Below the pieces are notes generated by a model, which was not told the DNA's origin, ran no database searches, and saw only the letters and a program-made list of their open reading frames with translations. A stretch of DNA of 64,000 bases, taken from Nocardioides pantholopis. GTDB taxonomy: Bacteria; Actinomycetota; Actinomycetes; Propionibacteriales; Nocardioidaceae. The translations under genes were made by a program, and so were the position numbers. The DNA lies in the NCBI RefSeq assembly GCF_003710085.1, contig NZ_CP033324.1:558001-622000 (forward strand). The letters run 5' to 3'. Within the stretch, counting starts at the first letter, position 1; each line of letters starts with the position of its first letter. This document shows positions 1 to 8,731 of this stretch, piece by piece.

Positions 1-228
1 CGAGATCGTCGCCATAGCCGCGGTCATGGAGGTCGAGGCCAGGCAGTTCTGCCTCGGGTCAGGTCAGGCCACGAGGCAACGCCCCTGGGCTCCCGTACAG
101 GGCAAGCAGTCGAGGATACGGATGGAACACCTGGGCCGTAACGGCGTCCACTTTGCCTTGACCAGGCAGACCTAACCGCACCGGTCGATTCGGCATCCGT
201 TCCCCTCAAGACTCTTGGAGGCGCCCGC
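1..228. other. Left edge, no gene assigned
   Basis: No convincing gene is seen here. One frame (second base of the window to about 175, plus strand) is open from the edge to a TAA and could be the last 57 codons of a gene that starts outside the window, but its residue composition matches no family I recognise. The last 20 bases carry the ribosome binding site of the next gene. Confidence 0.3.
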
Positions 229-1659
229 GTGAGCGCACTGCTAATCGACACCAACGTGTGGTCCTACCTGGCCGAAGAAACGACTCCTGACGCTGTCGCC
301 ATGCTTCTCAAGCGAACCGGCCACCAAGCCGTGCTGAACTCGATGATGCTCACCGAAGGTCTGCGCACCTGCGACGTCGCTAAGCGGACAGCAATCGTGA
401 ACATGATGGCCTCGCCGCACTGGCGCAAGCTTCCTGCTGATGGTGAGGCGATGGAGCTCGTCGAAGAGGTCAGGCGCTTGCGGCCAGAGTGGTTGCGTTC
501 GATACCGAAGACCGACCGCTTGCACTCGTTCCGGGACTATTGGACGAAGGTGTACTGGCGCGATGCAAAGACCCAGCCTGACAAGGTCCTTGAGAGACTG
601 GCCCAGGCGACAGCAGAAGATGACGCGGAAGCGGAGATCGCTCGGGTCCAGGCCGCGAACAAGGCTTCGTGGCCATTCCTCGAAGGTGACCTCAAGTCAG
701 CTGCCCTGGCTGCGAACACCGCCGAGGACCACCCTGACTCAGACCCCAGATCTCGACTCGGATGGCCAACGGATACTCCGGTCCTATTGTGGCGTGTGAA
801 CGCGCGAGACGTCATGTGGGCGACCCTCGGGCGCGAGGCTGCTGGACGACTCATCGGATACAGCGACAAAACGTTAGAGGACTCCCTCGGCGCCTACGTC
901 GACCTGAAAGCGATGCGGAAGGACCGCGGGTCGTTCAACAGGTTCTTCCTTTTCGACATCGAGGGCTGGAACGTCCCTCGGTGCTGGTGGCGCGGAACTG
1001 TTGAGATACTTCAATTAGGAAAACGACTCCAGAACAGCAACGGCATGGATGCAGCACACGCCTCCCACCTGCCCGACTGTGACTACCTGCTCACTACGGA
1101 TAAGCGCTTCCACGACATCGTCAAGGTCGCGAGCGAGACGCTGGGAGCTCCCCGCGGGGGCGCGGTCGTACTAGTCGAGGAGCACCCGGGCGGTTGGCTC
1201 GATGCCCTGGAGCATGCGCTAGCGAATCTGCCTCCGAAGCGGCAGCCGACGCCCACTCGAATCATTGGGGTGGGCGCTGGCGCCCGCGTTGGAAACGGTC
1301 CGGGTGAGGTCTCTGCTGCTCAGGTGCATCGTGAGACGAAGCATGGTCCGAAGGTGAAGACGTACGAAGGTCCCGCGCGCCTGCTCGACGCGGACAGGAA
1401 GTTGGTTGCCGAGCGAGTGCAGGTCTTCATCACCAACCGGCCAGAAATGCGCCCGGAAGGCGTGCGGTCGAAGTACTTCGGCGCCCTGCGGGTCTTGCCC
1501 ACCACCGACGGGGATGAGGAATCAGCGCCGGTCACCGCCAGCATCGCGTACGTGCTGGAGTGGCGCGGCGTCGGCGTCGTCGACGGCACCGACATCTGGG
1601 TTCGTGCAGTCGCAGATGGCGGCGCCTTTGCTAGCTTTTCTGTGAATGGGAAGTTCTGA
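229..1659 (+). CDS. Large PIN-like domain protein of unknown function
   Basis: The 476-residue protein opens with LLIDTNVWSYL, the first acidic strand of PIN-domain ribonucleases (Asp7, Asn9), and has later acidic residues around DAAHASHLPDCDYLLTTDKRF that could complete a metal site. The PIN-like part appears to be embedded in a protein about three times the size of a toxin-type PIN (VapC, about 130 residues), and no antitoxin-sized gene precedes it. The last 130 residues are not recognised. The GTG start is chosen because TTGGAGG lies about 9 bases upstream. The gene sits in the low-GC island and is followed by IS debris. Defence or RNA cleavage is possible, but only the N-terminal motif supports a nuclease role. 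Confidence 0.55.
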   Translation: MSALLIDTNVWSYLAEETTPDAVAMLLKRTGHQAVLNSMMLTEGLRTCDVAKRTAIVNMMASPHWRKLPADGEAMELVEEVRRLRPEWLRSIPKTDRLHSFRDYWTKVYWRDAKTQPDKVLERLAQATAEDDAEAEIARVQAANKASWPFLEGDLKSAALAANTAEDHPDSDPRSRLGWPTDTPVLLWRVNARDVMWATLGREAAGRLIGYSDKTLEDSLGAYVDLKAMRKDRGSFNRFFLFDIEGWNVPRCWWRGTVEILQLGKRLQNSNGMDAAHASHLPDCDYLLTTDKRFHDIVKVASETLGAPRGGAVVLVEEHPGGWLDALEHALANLPPKRQPTPTRIIGVGAGARVGNGPGEVSAAQVHRETKHGPKVKTYEGPARLLDADRKLVAERVQVFITNRPEMRPEGVRSKYFGALRVLPTTDGDEESAPVTASIAYVLEWRGVGVVDGTDIWVRAVADGGAFASFSVNGKF

Positions 1660-1718
1660 CTGTTCAACTTGTCAGCTTGTTCAAGCGAACGTGAAGCGCG
1701 CCAGGTCCTCTGCCGTTC

Positions 1719-1918
1719 CTATACGGGGTACGGCTCTCGGTTGAGGGCAGTGTAGTGGGCTTGCTCGTTCTCGACGGGTGTGACGTTGCCTAGGGTCGAG
1801 TGCAGGCGTCGGTTGTTGTACCAGTCGACCCAGCCGGCGGTGGCGTACTCGACGTCGGCGATGGTCTTGTAGGGCCCGTCGTGGAAGACGGTCGTGCGGG
1901 TGCATTCGGCCTTTTAAA
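1719..1918 (-). pseudogene. IS3-family transposase (OrfB) C-terminal remnant
   Basis: On the minus strand the frame ending at the TAG at 1719-1721 reads the typical C-terminus of an IS3-family integrase-core transposase: KAECTRT, then WVDWYNNRRLHSTLG, then the usual P-x-E-x-E tail. Only about 65 codons remain. The frame is closed upstream by a TAA at 1914-1916, where a Tyr codon normally stands, and the homology stops at 1918, exactly where the ISL3 element begins. This is therefore a fragment cut by the later ISL3 event. The ORFs that can be called here in other frames are not coding. Confidence 0.8.
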
Positions 1919-3356
1919 GGCACATCCCAGATGAAGGTGTAGCGGCCTTCTCCGGGGTCGTCGGCGCGTCAGTGCTCGGATAGGGGTCGAGGTCTCCACA
2001 AGATGGAAGTTCTCACGCTCGCCATTTGGGAGACCTCGACTTGTCTGACGCTACCTTCGCTTGCCCTGACCTGACCAAGTTCTGCCGACTCGATGAGCTC
2101 GGTCTCGTCGTGGTCGGCCAGCGCCTCGAGCCTGATCGGGCGGTCCTGGCGTGTCGGGTCGTCGAGCCTGACCAGTGGTGCCGACGCTGCGGCTGCGAAG
2201 GCCGCCCACGCGACACCGTGACCCGGACCTTGGCCCACGAACCACTCGGCTGGCTTCCAACCACGCTGGTCGTGAGCATCCGTCGCTACCGTTGCGCCGA
2301 CTGTGGGCACGTGTGGCGCCAAGACACCGCCCGGGCGGCCGAGCCACGAGCGAAGCTGTCGCGCCGCGGGCTGCGATGGGCGTTGGAAGGGATCGTGGTG
2401 CAGCACCTCAGCGTGGCCCGCGCCGCTGGCGGCCTCGGGGTCGCGTGGGACACCGCGAACGACGCCGTCCTGGCCGAAGGTCGACGGGTACTGATCGAGG
2501 ATCCCGCTCGGTTCGATGGCGTCAGAGTTCTCGGTGTCGACGAACACCTGTGGCGCCACACCAGACGCGGCGACAAATACGTCACGGTGATCATCGACCT
2601 GACTCCGATCCGTGACGGCACCGGCCCCGCACGGCTGCTGGACATGGTCGAGGGCCGCTCGAAGCAGACGTTCAAGACCTGGCTCGCCGCCCGCCCCTAG
2701 GGCCGGCGTGACCAAGTGGAGGTCGTCGCGATGGACGGGTTCACCGAATTCAAGAGCGCCACCACCGAGGAATTACCCGACGCGGTCACGGTGATGGATC
2801 CCTTCCACGTGGTCCGCCTGGCCGGCGACCGTCCTCGATCGCTGCCGCAGTCGGGTCCAGCAGAACCTCCACGGCCACCGGGGCCGCAAGAACGACCCGC
2901 TCTACGGCGCGCCGCACCCTGCACACCGGCGCCGCCCTCCTCACCGACAAACAGCGGCAACGACTGAGCGTCCTGTTCGCCACCGACACCCATATCGAGG
3001 TCGAGGCGACCTGGGGCATCTACCAACGGATGATCGGCGCCTACCGCGAACCCGACCGCTTCCGGGGGCGCGCACTGATGGAGAAGCTCATCGCCTCGGT
3101 CAGCACCGGTGTCCCGAAGGCCCTCGTCGAGGTCACCACGCTGGGCAAGACGCTGACCAAGCGCGCCGCCGACGTGCTGGCCTACTTCGACCGACCCGGC
3201 ACCAGCAACGGACCCACCGAGGCAATCAACGGCCGCCTCGAACACCTCCGCGGATCAGCCCTCGGCTTCCGCAACCTGACCAACTCCATCGCCAGATCCC
3301 TGCTCGAGACCGGTGGGTTCAGACCACGACTCCTACACCCTCGATTGGGATGAGCC
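1919..3356 (+). mobile_element. ISL3-family insertion sequence, copy A (decayed)
   Basis: The element is delimited by imperfect terminal inverted repeats: GGCACATCCCAGATGAAGG at 1919 and, read inward on the other strand, GGCTCATCCCAATCGAGGG ending at 3356. Both continue with TGTAG. The ends and the transposase match copy B (10242-11689). No 8-bp target duplication is seen (cttttaaa on the left, agtttgcc on the right), so the copy was rearranged after insertion or arrived by recombination. The transposase is broken, so the copy could move only with help from another copy. Confidence 0.85.
2026..3353 (+). pseudogene. ISL3-family transposase, inactivated
   Basis: It is homologous along its length to the intact transposase at 10269-11579: an N-terminal zinc-ribbon region (CRRCGCEG, CADCGH) followed by the DDE transposase domain (VLGVDEH, VAMDGF, GPTEAINGR). 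Compared with that copy it has an in-frame TAG at 2698-2700, one extra base near 2830 and a 2-base deletion near 2905, so the product is split over three frames. The natural stop is also lost, so the reading runs to 3353. The likely start is the TTG at 2026, in a region matching the start of the intact copy. Confidence 0.85.
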
Positions 3357-3735
3357 AGTTTGCCCGCCGAACCACCGCAAGAGGTCGTCGAATGCTCTCG
3401 TCGAACTCCTGGTCGTCGACCCATGACCAGGCAATGCTTGCCACGGCGGCGCTCATGCGGTTCTTGTCAGTTCGCCGCGCTCTGTCGAACAGATCGCTAA
3501 AGTCCCCGGTAGCGGGGATTGTTGGTCTCTCGGTTCCTCTGCGCCCTGCGCCCTGCGCCCTAGCGATCGAGATCGAACACACGTTCGAGATTGATGGTAA
3601 TGAGCCGTAGATATGCCTGTCCAAATCTCGACCAGGAAGATCAGCTGTGGCTCTCAGGAAGTCCGACCGGTGGTTTCCCATGCGGAGCACTGCCGACGTG
3701 CTCCACCCGGCGCCGCTCGCAGAAGGGGAAGGGGC
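3357..3735. other. Spacer between ISL3 copy A and qatA
   Basis: This 379-base stretch presumably holds the qat promoter. Bases 3540-3561 contain a small tandem repeat of the 7-mer CGCCCTG (three units). A minus-strand frame (3690 down into the IS) has protein-like composition in its last 50 codons and could be the end of a gene cut off by the IS at 3356, but I cannot place it in a family. An A/G-rich stretch at 3721-3734 is the ribosome binding site of qatA. Confidence 0.4.
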
Positions 3736-5619
3736 GTGACCGAGACCGGCCGCAGTTCGCTCTGGTCCGACGAGCCCTCGGCTCGTGACCTGCTGTCATT
3801 CATGGCCGTCGCTGAGACGGTCGCAGATGCAGTTCTCGACGAGCGGCTTGACCCGATTGCCCTGGGTCTTTCGGGATCGTGGGGTAGTGGTAAGACGAGC
3901 GTGCTCGAGTTGGTGAAGCAGGAGGTCGAGAGCCGGGCGAAGGTAGCGGACACGAGGGTTCTAGTCGTGCCCACGCAGCCTTGGGGCTACGACCCCAGTG
4001 TCGGTCCCAAGGAGAGCCTCATCTCCGAAGTACTCGATGCCCTCAAGGGGGAGATCGACCCGTCCAAGGGGGCGGAAGCCCAGAATCTGCTGCTCAAGCT
4101 GGCCAAGCGAGTGAAGTGGGCCAAGGCCATCAAGATAGCGGCACTGACCTCGATCACCCTCCAGCTCCCGAAAGTCGAGGACGTTCTCGACCTGGTGAGC
4201 GAGGAGTCGGCAGATGGCGAGACTGAGCCTGCCGAGCGCGGCCTTGCGCAGTTCCGTGACGAGTTCGCGGAACTACTCGAGTCCGGCGGCCTGAGCCACA
4301 TCTCGCGTGTCGTCGTGCTTGTCGATGACTTGGATCGCTGCCTTCCTGAGACGGTCGTGGAGACCCTGGAGGCGATTCGCCTCTTCCTCTCGGCAAAGGG
4401 AATGTCGTTCGTTATCGCCGCTGACGAGGACCGCGTGGCAGATGCGATCCAGAAACGCCTCGGCACCCCGACGAATGAGCGCGGCAACGGTGAGACGCCC
4501 GCCGAGCTGTACCTGCACAAGATCGTCCAGACGACGATCCCGATCCCTGCGCTAAGTCAGTTCGACACCCAGGCGTATCTTTTCCTGCTTCTTGCCGAAG
4601 GTAACCTCGAGCCGGCGACGTTCGACGCACTTGTCGACTCCACTGCAGCGCTCCGCTTAAAGGCGGGTTCGCTCGATGACCTGACGCTTCCAACGGATGT
4701 CGACCTGGCTGGGGAACTCGCCACTGCATCGCGCCTGACGCCAATGCTCTACGAGAAGTTCCGTGGCAACCCGCGCCGAATCAAGCGCTTTCTGAATGAT
4801 CTGCACGTGCGCCAAGCCGTGGCCTCGCGTCGCGGCATTGCGCTGGCTCCAGATGCGGTCGCCAAGCTCATGATGCTGGAACGCCTCCTCGAGGATGACT
4901 TCAAGGTGGTCCTTGCCTGGCTCGCCCAGACCAAGCTCCGCGACCAACTCCAGGCACTTGACCGTGCGGCCAACGAGGCGCCGAAGGTCGAGGCCCCCGG
5001 GTCCGAGGAGCCTACAGATGGCACGCCGAAGAGGAAGGTGAGCTCGAAGGCGGCGCCGGCCGGCATGGCGCCTGCTGCCCCTGAGCAGCAGTTCTCCGAT
5101 TCGCTGATCCGCTGGGCCAAGCTGCCGCCGAAACTCGATGCGTCGGACATCGGCGGCTACCTGTACCTGGCAGCGTCCTTTGCGGGCATCCAGCTCGTGA
5201 GCGACGCGCTGCCGCAGCGCCTGCGCGATATCGCCAGCGCGCTGACCTCGAGCGTCCAGGTCGACCGCGCCGCGATCACCCATGACGCGCTCCGGGCGAT
5301 CTCGGCTGCCGACAGCCAGTTGCTCGTCGGATACTTAGGCAGGCTTACCAGGGACCAGCCGTCGCTTCAGCCGTACTCGGTGCCGGGGATGCTCCGCCTG
5401 ACGCGGACCCACCCGGGCACTGAGGTAGCGACTGTCGCAGCACTGAAGCTGCTGCCGCCAGGTGAGGTGAGGGTCGGCACCGTCATGCTTCTCAAGCCGG
5501 AGTCGGCTGACGTGTTCGAGGCGGTGCTTGCCGCCTGGGACGTGGCATCAGCGAAGGATCGGACCCGCCGGACCATCGGCGAGGTCCGTCAGCACTGGAG
5601 TGCCACGAATGGGAACTAG
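3736..5619 (+). CDS. qatA: QatA, KAP-family P-loop ATPase of the QatABCD anti-phage system
   Basis: The 627-residue protein has a KAP NTPase domain: Walker A GSWGSGKT at residues 47-54 and Walker B VVLVDDLDRC around 193-202. Between them lies the long insertion usual in KAP proteins, and after them the NPRRIKRFLND sensor region. Family knowledge: in Qat systems QatA is the ATPase and all four genes are needed for protection against phage. An upstream in-frame ATG at 3613 exists, but the GTG at 3736 is preferred because a strong purine-rich RBS precedes it and KAP homology begins just after. A charged linker near residues 415-440 (APGSEEP...KRKVSSKAAP) separates the NTPase from a helical C-terminal part. 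The stop overlaps the start of qatB. Confidence 0.88.
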   Translation: MTETGRSSLWSDEPSARDLLSFMAVAETVADAVLDERLDPIALGLSGSWGSGKTSVLELVKQEVESRAKVADTRVLVVPTQPWGYDPSVGPKESLISEVLDALKGEIDPSKGAEAQNLLLKLAKRVKWAKAIKIAALTSITLQLPKVEDVLDLVSEESADGETEPAERGLAQFRDEFAELLESGGLSHISRVVVLVDDLDRCLPETVVETLEAIRLFLSAKGMSFVIAADEDRVADAIQKRLGTPTNERGNGETPAELYLHKIVQTTIPIPALSQFDTQAYLFLLLAEGNLEPATFDALVDSTAALRLKAGSLDDLTLPTDVDLAGELATASRLTPMLYEKFRGNPRRIKRFLNDLHVRQAVASRRGIALAPDAVAKLMMLERLLEDDFKVVLAWLAQTKLRDQLQALDRAANEAPKVEAPGSEEPTDGTPKRKVSSKAAPAGMAPAAPEQQFSDSLIRWAKLPPKLDASDIGGYLYLAASFAGIQLVSDALPQRLRDIASALTSSVQVDRAAITHDALRAISAADSQLLVGYLGRLTRDQPSLQPYSVPGMLRLTRTHPGTEVATVAALKLLPPGEVRVGTVMLLKPESADVFEAVLAAWDVASAKDRTRRTIGEVRQHWSATNGN

Positions 5620-6418
5620 CGGTTCGTTCGGCGGTAGCGGCGGCAAGGACGCGAAGGATCTCCGCGACTCGATTGCTGACTGGCTCGATTCGCCACCAGC
5701 CACGCCTGCGGCTCCGGACATTGTGGGGGATACCTCAGTCGCTGGCCAACCACCCGTGGTGCCGAACGTCGACTTACGGCCAGCCCTCCACATCATTTCT
5801 GGTGGTGGTCGGGGCGGCGATGGTCCTGGCGGCGGCGGGGGAGCAGCTCGCGGGGGCGGTAGCGGTTCGGGCGATCGCTCGGGCGGAGGCGCCACTCGAT
5901 CATCCAGCCGCACGTCGCGTGCGGCTGGTCGAGCTGGAGCCCTAGCCCGCGCCTATGCGACAGGCGATCGGGCCACCCTCGAGCAGGCCGGACTCAACTA
6001 CGGCGAGTTGCAGGAACTCGGCAGCGTGGTTGCGATCGGCACCCGTATCGTCGAGGCGGCCTTCGACAGTCGCGCCGACAGCACGATCGCCGACGACGAG
6101 TCACGCGAGACGATTGCCAAGGTCGTGGAGTGGATCCTGGAGAGCCCGCCTGACCAAACACCGACGCCGGACGACATCGTCCGCCGTTCGATTGAACTCA
6201 TGATCACTGACGTCACCCTCACTGAGGTTGGCGACACCATCCGTACGGAGCCGTCGCGGGACAAGCGTGCCGAAATCGAGGAAGAGATCCGCTACGCCGC
6301 TCAGGTCCACGCGAGTCAGGTAACGCTGAACTCCACCGGTCCTTCCGAACAGGAGATTGCTGCCGCCATTCACGGCGGCATTGAGCAGTTGGTGCGCATC
6401 TTTGGAGAAACCAAATGA
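5609..6418 (+). CDS. qatB: QatB, component of the QatABCD anti-phage system
   Basis: The 269-residue protein begins MGTSGSFGGSGGKD, the glycine-rich start typical of QatB, with a low-complexity Gly/Ser/Arg linker (residues about 75-110) and a helical C-terminal domain. The ATG at 5609 overlaps the end of qatA by 11 bases and has GGAG 8 bases upstream. The longer frame that opens inside qatA is not used. Met removal would leave an N-terminal glycine. Its biochemical role is not evident from sequence. It is assigned by the opening motif and by its position between a KAP ATPase and a QueC-like gene. Confidence 0.85.
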   Translation: MGTSGSFGGSGGKDAKDLRDSIADWLDSPPATPAAPDIVGDTSVAGQPPVVPNVDLRPALHIISGGGRGGDGPGGGGGAARGGGSGSGDRSGGGATRSSSRTSRAAGRAGALARAYATGDRATLEQAGLNYGELQELGSVVAIGTRIVEAAFDSRADSTIADDESRETIAKVVEWILESPPDQTPTPDDIVRRSIELMITDVTLTEVGDTIRTEPSRDKRAEIEEEIRYAAQVHASQVTLNSTGPSEQEIAAAIHGGIEQLVRIFGETK

Positions 6419-7713
6419 CGACCTTCCTTCTGGCGACTGACGAGGAAACGGCGGATGCGGGCGGCTTCGATGAGGTTCTGCTGTGGAGCGGATTGTCACC
6501 ACGCAGCACGTTCGGTGGGCCTCTCGACCAGCATCTCACCTCGTTTGGCAGTGTGCGCCAGGAGAACGTCGACCTCGTTCGGCTCGCGCTCGGTGTCTTC
6601 TCGGCTGACCGTTCTGTTCGCCGTCAGGGTGGCGGATCCGACTGGAACACCCGCGACATCGACCTGACCGTCGAGGTCGGTAAGCCCGACGCCTGGACAG
6701 CGCATGCCGATGAGCTCGCGTCCGTGATCGGCTTCCTTACTGGTGACCGGTGGACGTTCCGCTTCATACAGAGCGTGCCGGCCCCGGACCCGGCTTCGCA
6801 GCTCGGGCTCGAGAATCCGGCGCTGAGTCGCACGATGCTGCTCAGCGGCGGAGCCGACTCGGCTGCGGGTGCGCTCGAGGCGGCGCTCGAGATGTCAGCC
6901 GGAGAAACGCTCCAGCTTGTCTCGCATTTCAGCGCGCCGTCAATCTCGCCGTTCCAGAAGGATCTGGCCGCGCGGATCCGCGCGCTGGCCCCCGGGCGAA
7001 CGATCATCCACCGGCGCGTGGCGCTCAACCGGAACTCCAAGCGCCTTGACGGCACGGCGTTCCCGACCGAGCCTTCCAGCCGCTCACGTTCGCTACTGTT
7101 CCTCGCTCTGGGCCTTGCGGCCGCCGAGCCGTCGGATGGCCCGCTCTACATTCCCGAAAACGGCTTCGCCTCGCTTAACCCCCCGCTCGGGCCAGAGCGC
7201 CGTGGCGCGCTGTCGACACACACAACACACCCACGCTTCCTGGCGGAACTGCAGGACGTGCTCACCAAGGTGGGGGCGCACGGCCTGATCGAGAATCCAT
7301 TCCAGGCCCTCACCAAGGGTGAGATGTTCGCCGGCATCGTCGGCTTGGTTGGCGCAGATGAGGCCTCGGCCTACCTCAGTGCATCCAATTCCTGCGCCCA
7401 CACGGACGGGCGCTTCCAGGGCGCAGCTCCGGGTGCCTCGTGTGGGGTCTGTTTTGGTTGCATCGTCCGCCGCGCGTCGTTCCATGCTGGTGGCGTTGCG
7501 GATACCACCCCCTACCTGGCGACGGATCCCGCCAACCGGTACGCGGAGTTCGTCCAGCAGAAGTCGATCGTTGAGGCGATGCGAGACTTTGTGGCGAACG
7601 ACCCGAAACCGCACATCGTCATGAGGATGTCGCTGCCCGCCAGTTATTCGCCTGACCAGGCACTCGATCTGTGCCGGCGCGGCGTCGCTGAGTTGAGATC
7701 ATTCCTGGCATGA
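6415..7713 (+). CDS. qatC: QatC, QueC-like enzyme of the QatABCD anti-phage system
   Basis: The 432-residue protein has the PP-loop ATP-pyrophosphatase motif SGGADS at residues 144-149 and a QueC-type zinc site of four cysteines (C327, C343, C346, C349; the last three spaced CxxCxxC). QueC itself makes the 7-deazaguanine preQ0. Here the QueC-like half follows an N-terminal extension of about 130 residues, and no other queuosine gene is nearby, which fits the defence paralogue rather than a housekeeping enzyme. ATGA overlap with qatB and ATGA overlap with qatD show translational coupling. Confidence 0.9.
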   Translation: MTTFLLATDEETADAGGFDEVLLWSGLSPRSTFGGPLDQHLTSFGSVRQENVDLVRLALGVFSADRSVRRQGGGSDWNTRDIDLTVEVGKPDAWTAHADELASVIGFLTGDRWTFRFIQSVPAPDPASQLGLENPALSRTMLLSGGADSAAGALEAALEMSAGETLQLVSHFSAPSISPFQKDLAARIRALAPGRTIIHRRVALNRNSKRLDGTAFPTEPSSRSRSLLFLALGLAAAEPSDGPLYIPENGFASLNPPLGPERRGALSTHTTHPRFLAELQDVLTKVGAHGLIENPFQALTKGEMFAGIVGLVGADEASAYLSASNSCAHTDGRFQGAAPGASCGVCFGCIVRRASFHAGGVADTTPYLATDPANRYAEFVQQKSIVEAMRDFVANDPKPHIVMRMSLPASYSPDQALDLCRRGVAELRSFLA

Positions 7714-8492
7714 GCCGTCAACTGCCACCACTCGATCTGCACGCCCATATCGACGTCGGCGTGGGTGCCCGCGAGCTAGAGGGGCTGGGAGCCGTTGTGT
7801 TCGCGGCGACCCGGTCGCTGGACGAAGCAGAGGCCGCCCTGGCACGCGTCGACGCAGTCACGATCTGGGGTACCGGCTGTCATCCCGGCGTCGCTGCGTC
7901 CCAGGACCAATTCGATGCCGACCTCTTCCAGAACCAGATGGCGCGCACAGCCTTCGTCGGCGAGGTGGGTCTGGACGGTGTCTCTAAGGTCCCGATGGAG
8001 CGGCAGACTGAGGTCTTCACGGAGATCCTGAACCTCGTCGCTGGAGACCCGCGCATAGTTTCGGTGCATAGCGCTCGAGCTACGAACCGGACGCTCGACG
8101 TTATCGAGAGGTCAGGTGCTCGCGGCGTCATCCTCCACTGGTGGCTGGGGAGCCCCGCTGAGACGGGTCGGGCCCTCGACCTCGGATGCTTCTTCTCGAT
8201 CAACAGCAGCATGGACCCGCAGCGGCTCGCAGCGGCTGGAGTCCCAGCCGAACGCCTGCTGCCAGAGACAGATCACCCGAGCGGCAACCGTCGGGGTGCA
8301 TTCCCGAGGCAGCCGGGATCAACCAGGGATGTTGAGACCAAGATCGCGGCGGCATATGGCATGGCCGACGATGCGGTGCGGCAGCAGTTCTGGACGACGT
8401 TCGCCGGCCTGGTCGAGTCGTTGGACGTTGATCGGCTACTTCCGTCCGTGGTCCGCGCAATGCTCACCCGAGCGCGTCAGAACCAAAGATAA
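7710..8492 (+). CDS. qatD: QatD, TatD-like metallo-hydrolase of the QatABCD anti-phage system
   Basis: The 260-residue TIM-barrel amidohydrolase is of TatD type: LDLHAH (H11, H13), Glu85 in GEVGLDG, H120 in SVHSARA, H143 in ILHWW and D188 in LPETDHP together form a full TatD-type metal site. Family members are Mg-dependent 3'-5' DNases. In Qat systems this is the presumed nuclease effector, although its natural target is not settled. The start overlaps the qatC stop (ATGA). The housekeeping TatD at 41465 is a separate, more typical protein. Confidence 0.9.
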   Translation: MSRQLPPLDLHAHIDVGVGARELEGLGAVVFAATRSLDEAEAALARVDAVTIWGTGCHPGVAASQDQFDADLFQNQMARTAFVGEVGLDGVSKVPMERQTEVFTEILNLVAGDPRIVSVHSARATNRTLDVIERSGARGVILHWWLGSPAETGRALDLGCFFSINSSMDPQRLAAAGVPAERLLPETDHPSGNRRGAFPRQPGSTRDVETKIAAAYGMADDAVRQQFWTTFAGLVESLDVDRLLPSVVRAMLTRARQNQR

Positions 8493-8643
8493 CGGAGGAC
8501 CTCGAAGGTCGGCGCGAATGTGCGGGTCTGCTGCACGACCTGGTGACAGGTTCGGTTAGCCGCCTGGGTGGCAATTAGGAGCATGATCAAGGTGTCAACC
8601 AAGCTTGGGCAGACCCGAACTCCGCTAAGATGTGCGCCAAAGA

Positions 8644-8655
8644 GGTCACGTGACC
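8644..8655. promoter_or_regulatory. Perfect 12-bp palindrome upstream of the hydrolase-type gene
   Basis: GGTCACGTGACC is a perfect palindrome 76 bases before the ATG at 8732, in the 239-base gap after qatD. It could be an operator or a methylation/restriction site. Nothing else in the gap (8493-8731) is recognised apart from a short hairpin GACCT-CGA-AGGTC near 8501 that could weakly terminate qat transcription. Confidence 0.3.
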
Positions 8656-8731
8656 GGTTTCAACCAACCTCAGACTCTGGGTGTGTGCGTCGGTGCAGTT
8701 CATTGATCGCACCTGAGATGGGGAAGAGTGA

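Noticed and set aside
3319..3690. Minus-strand ORF between ISL3 copy A and qatA
   Set aside because: Only the last third looks protein-like, it runs into the IS end, and no family fits; kept only as a possible fragment.
6415..7713. Queuosine biosynthesis gene queC
   Set aside because: The zinc and PP-loop motifs fit QueC, but the N-terminal extension and the QatA/B/D neighbours identify the defence paralogue.
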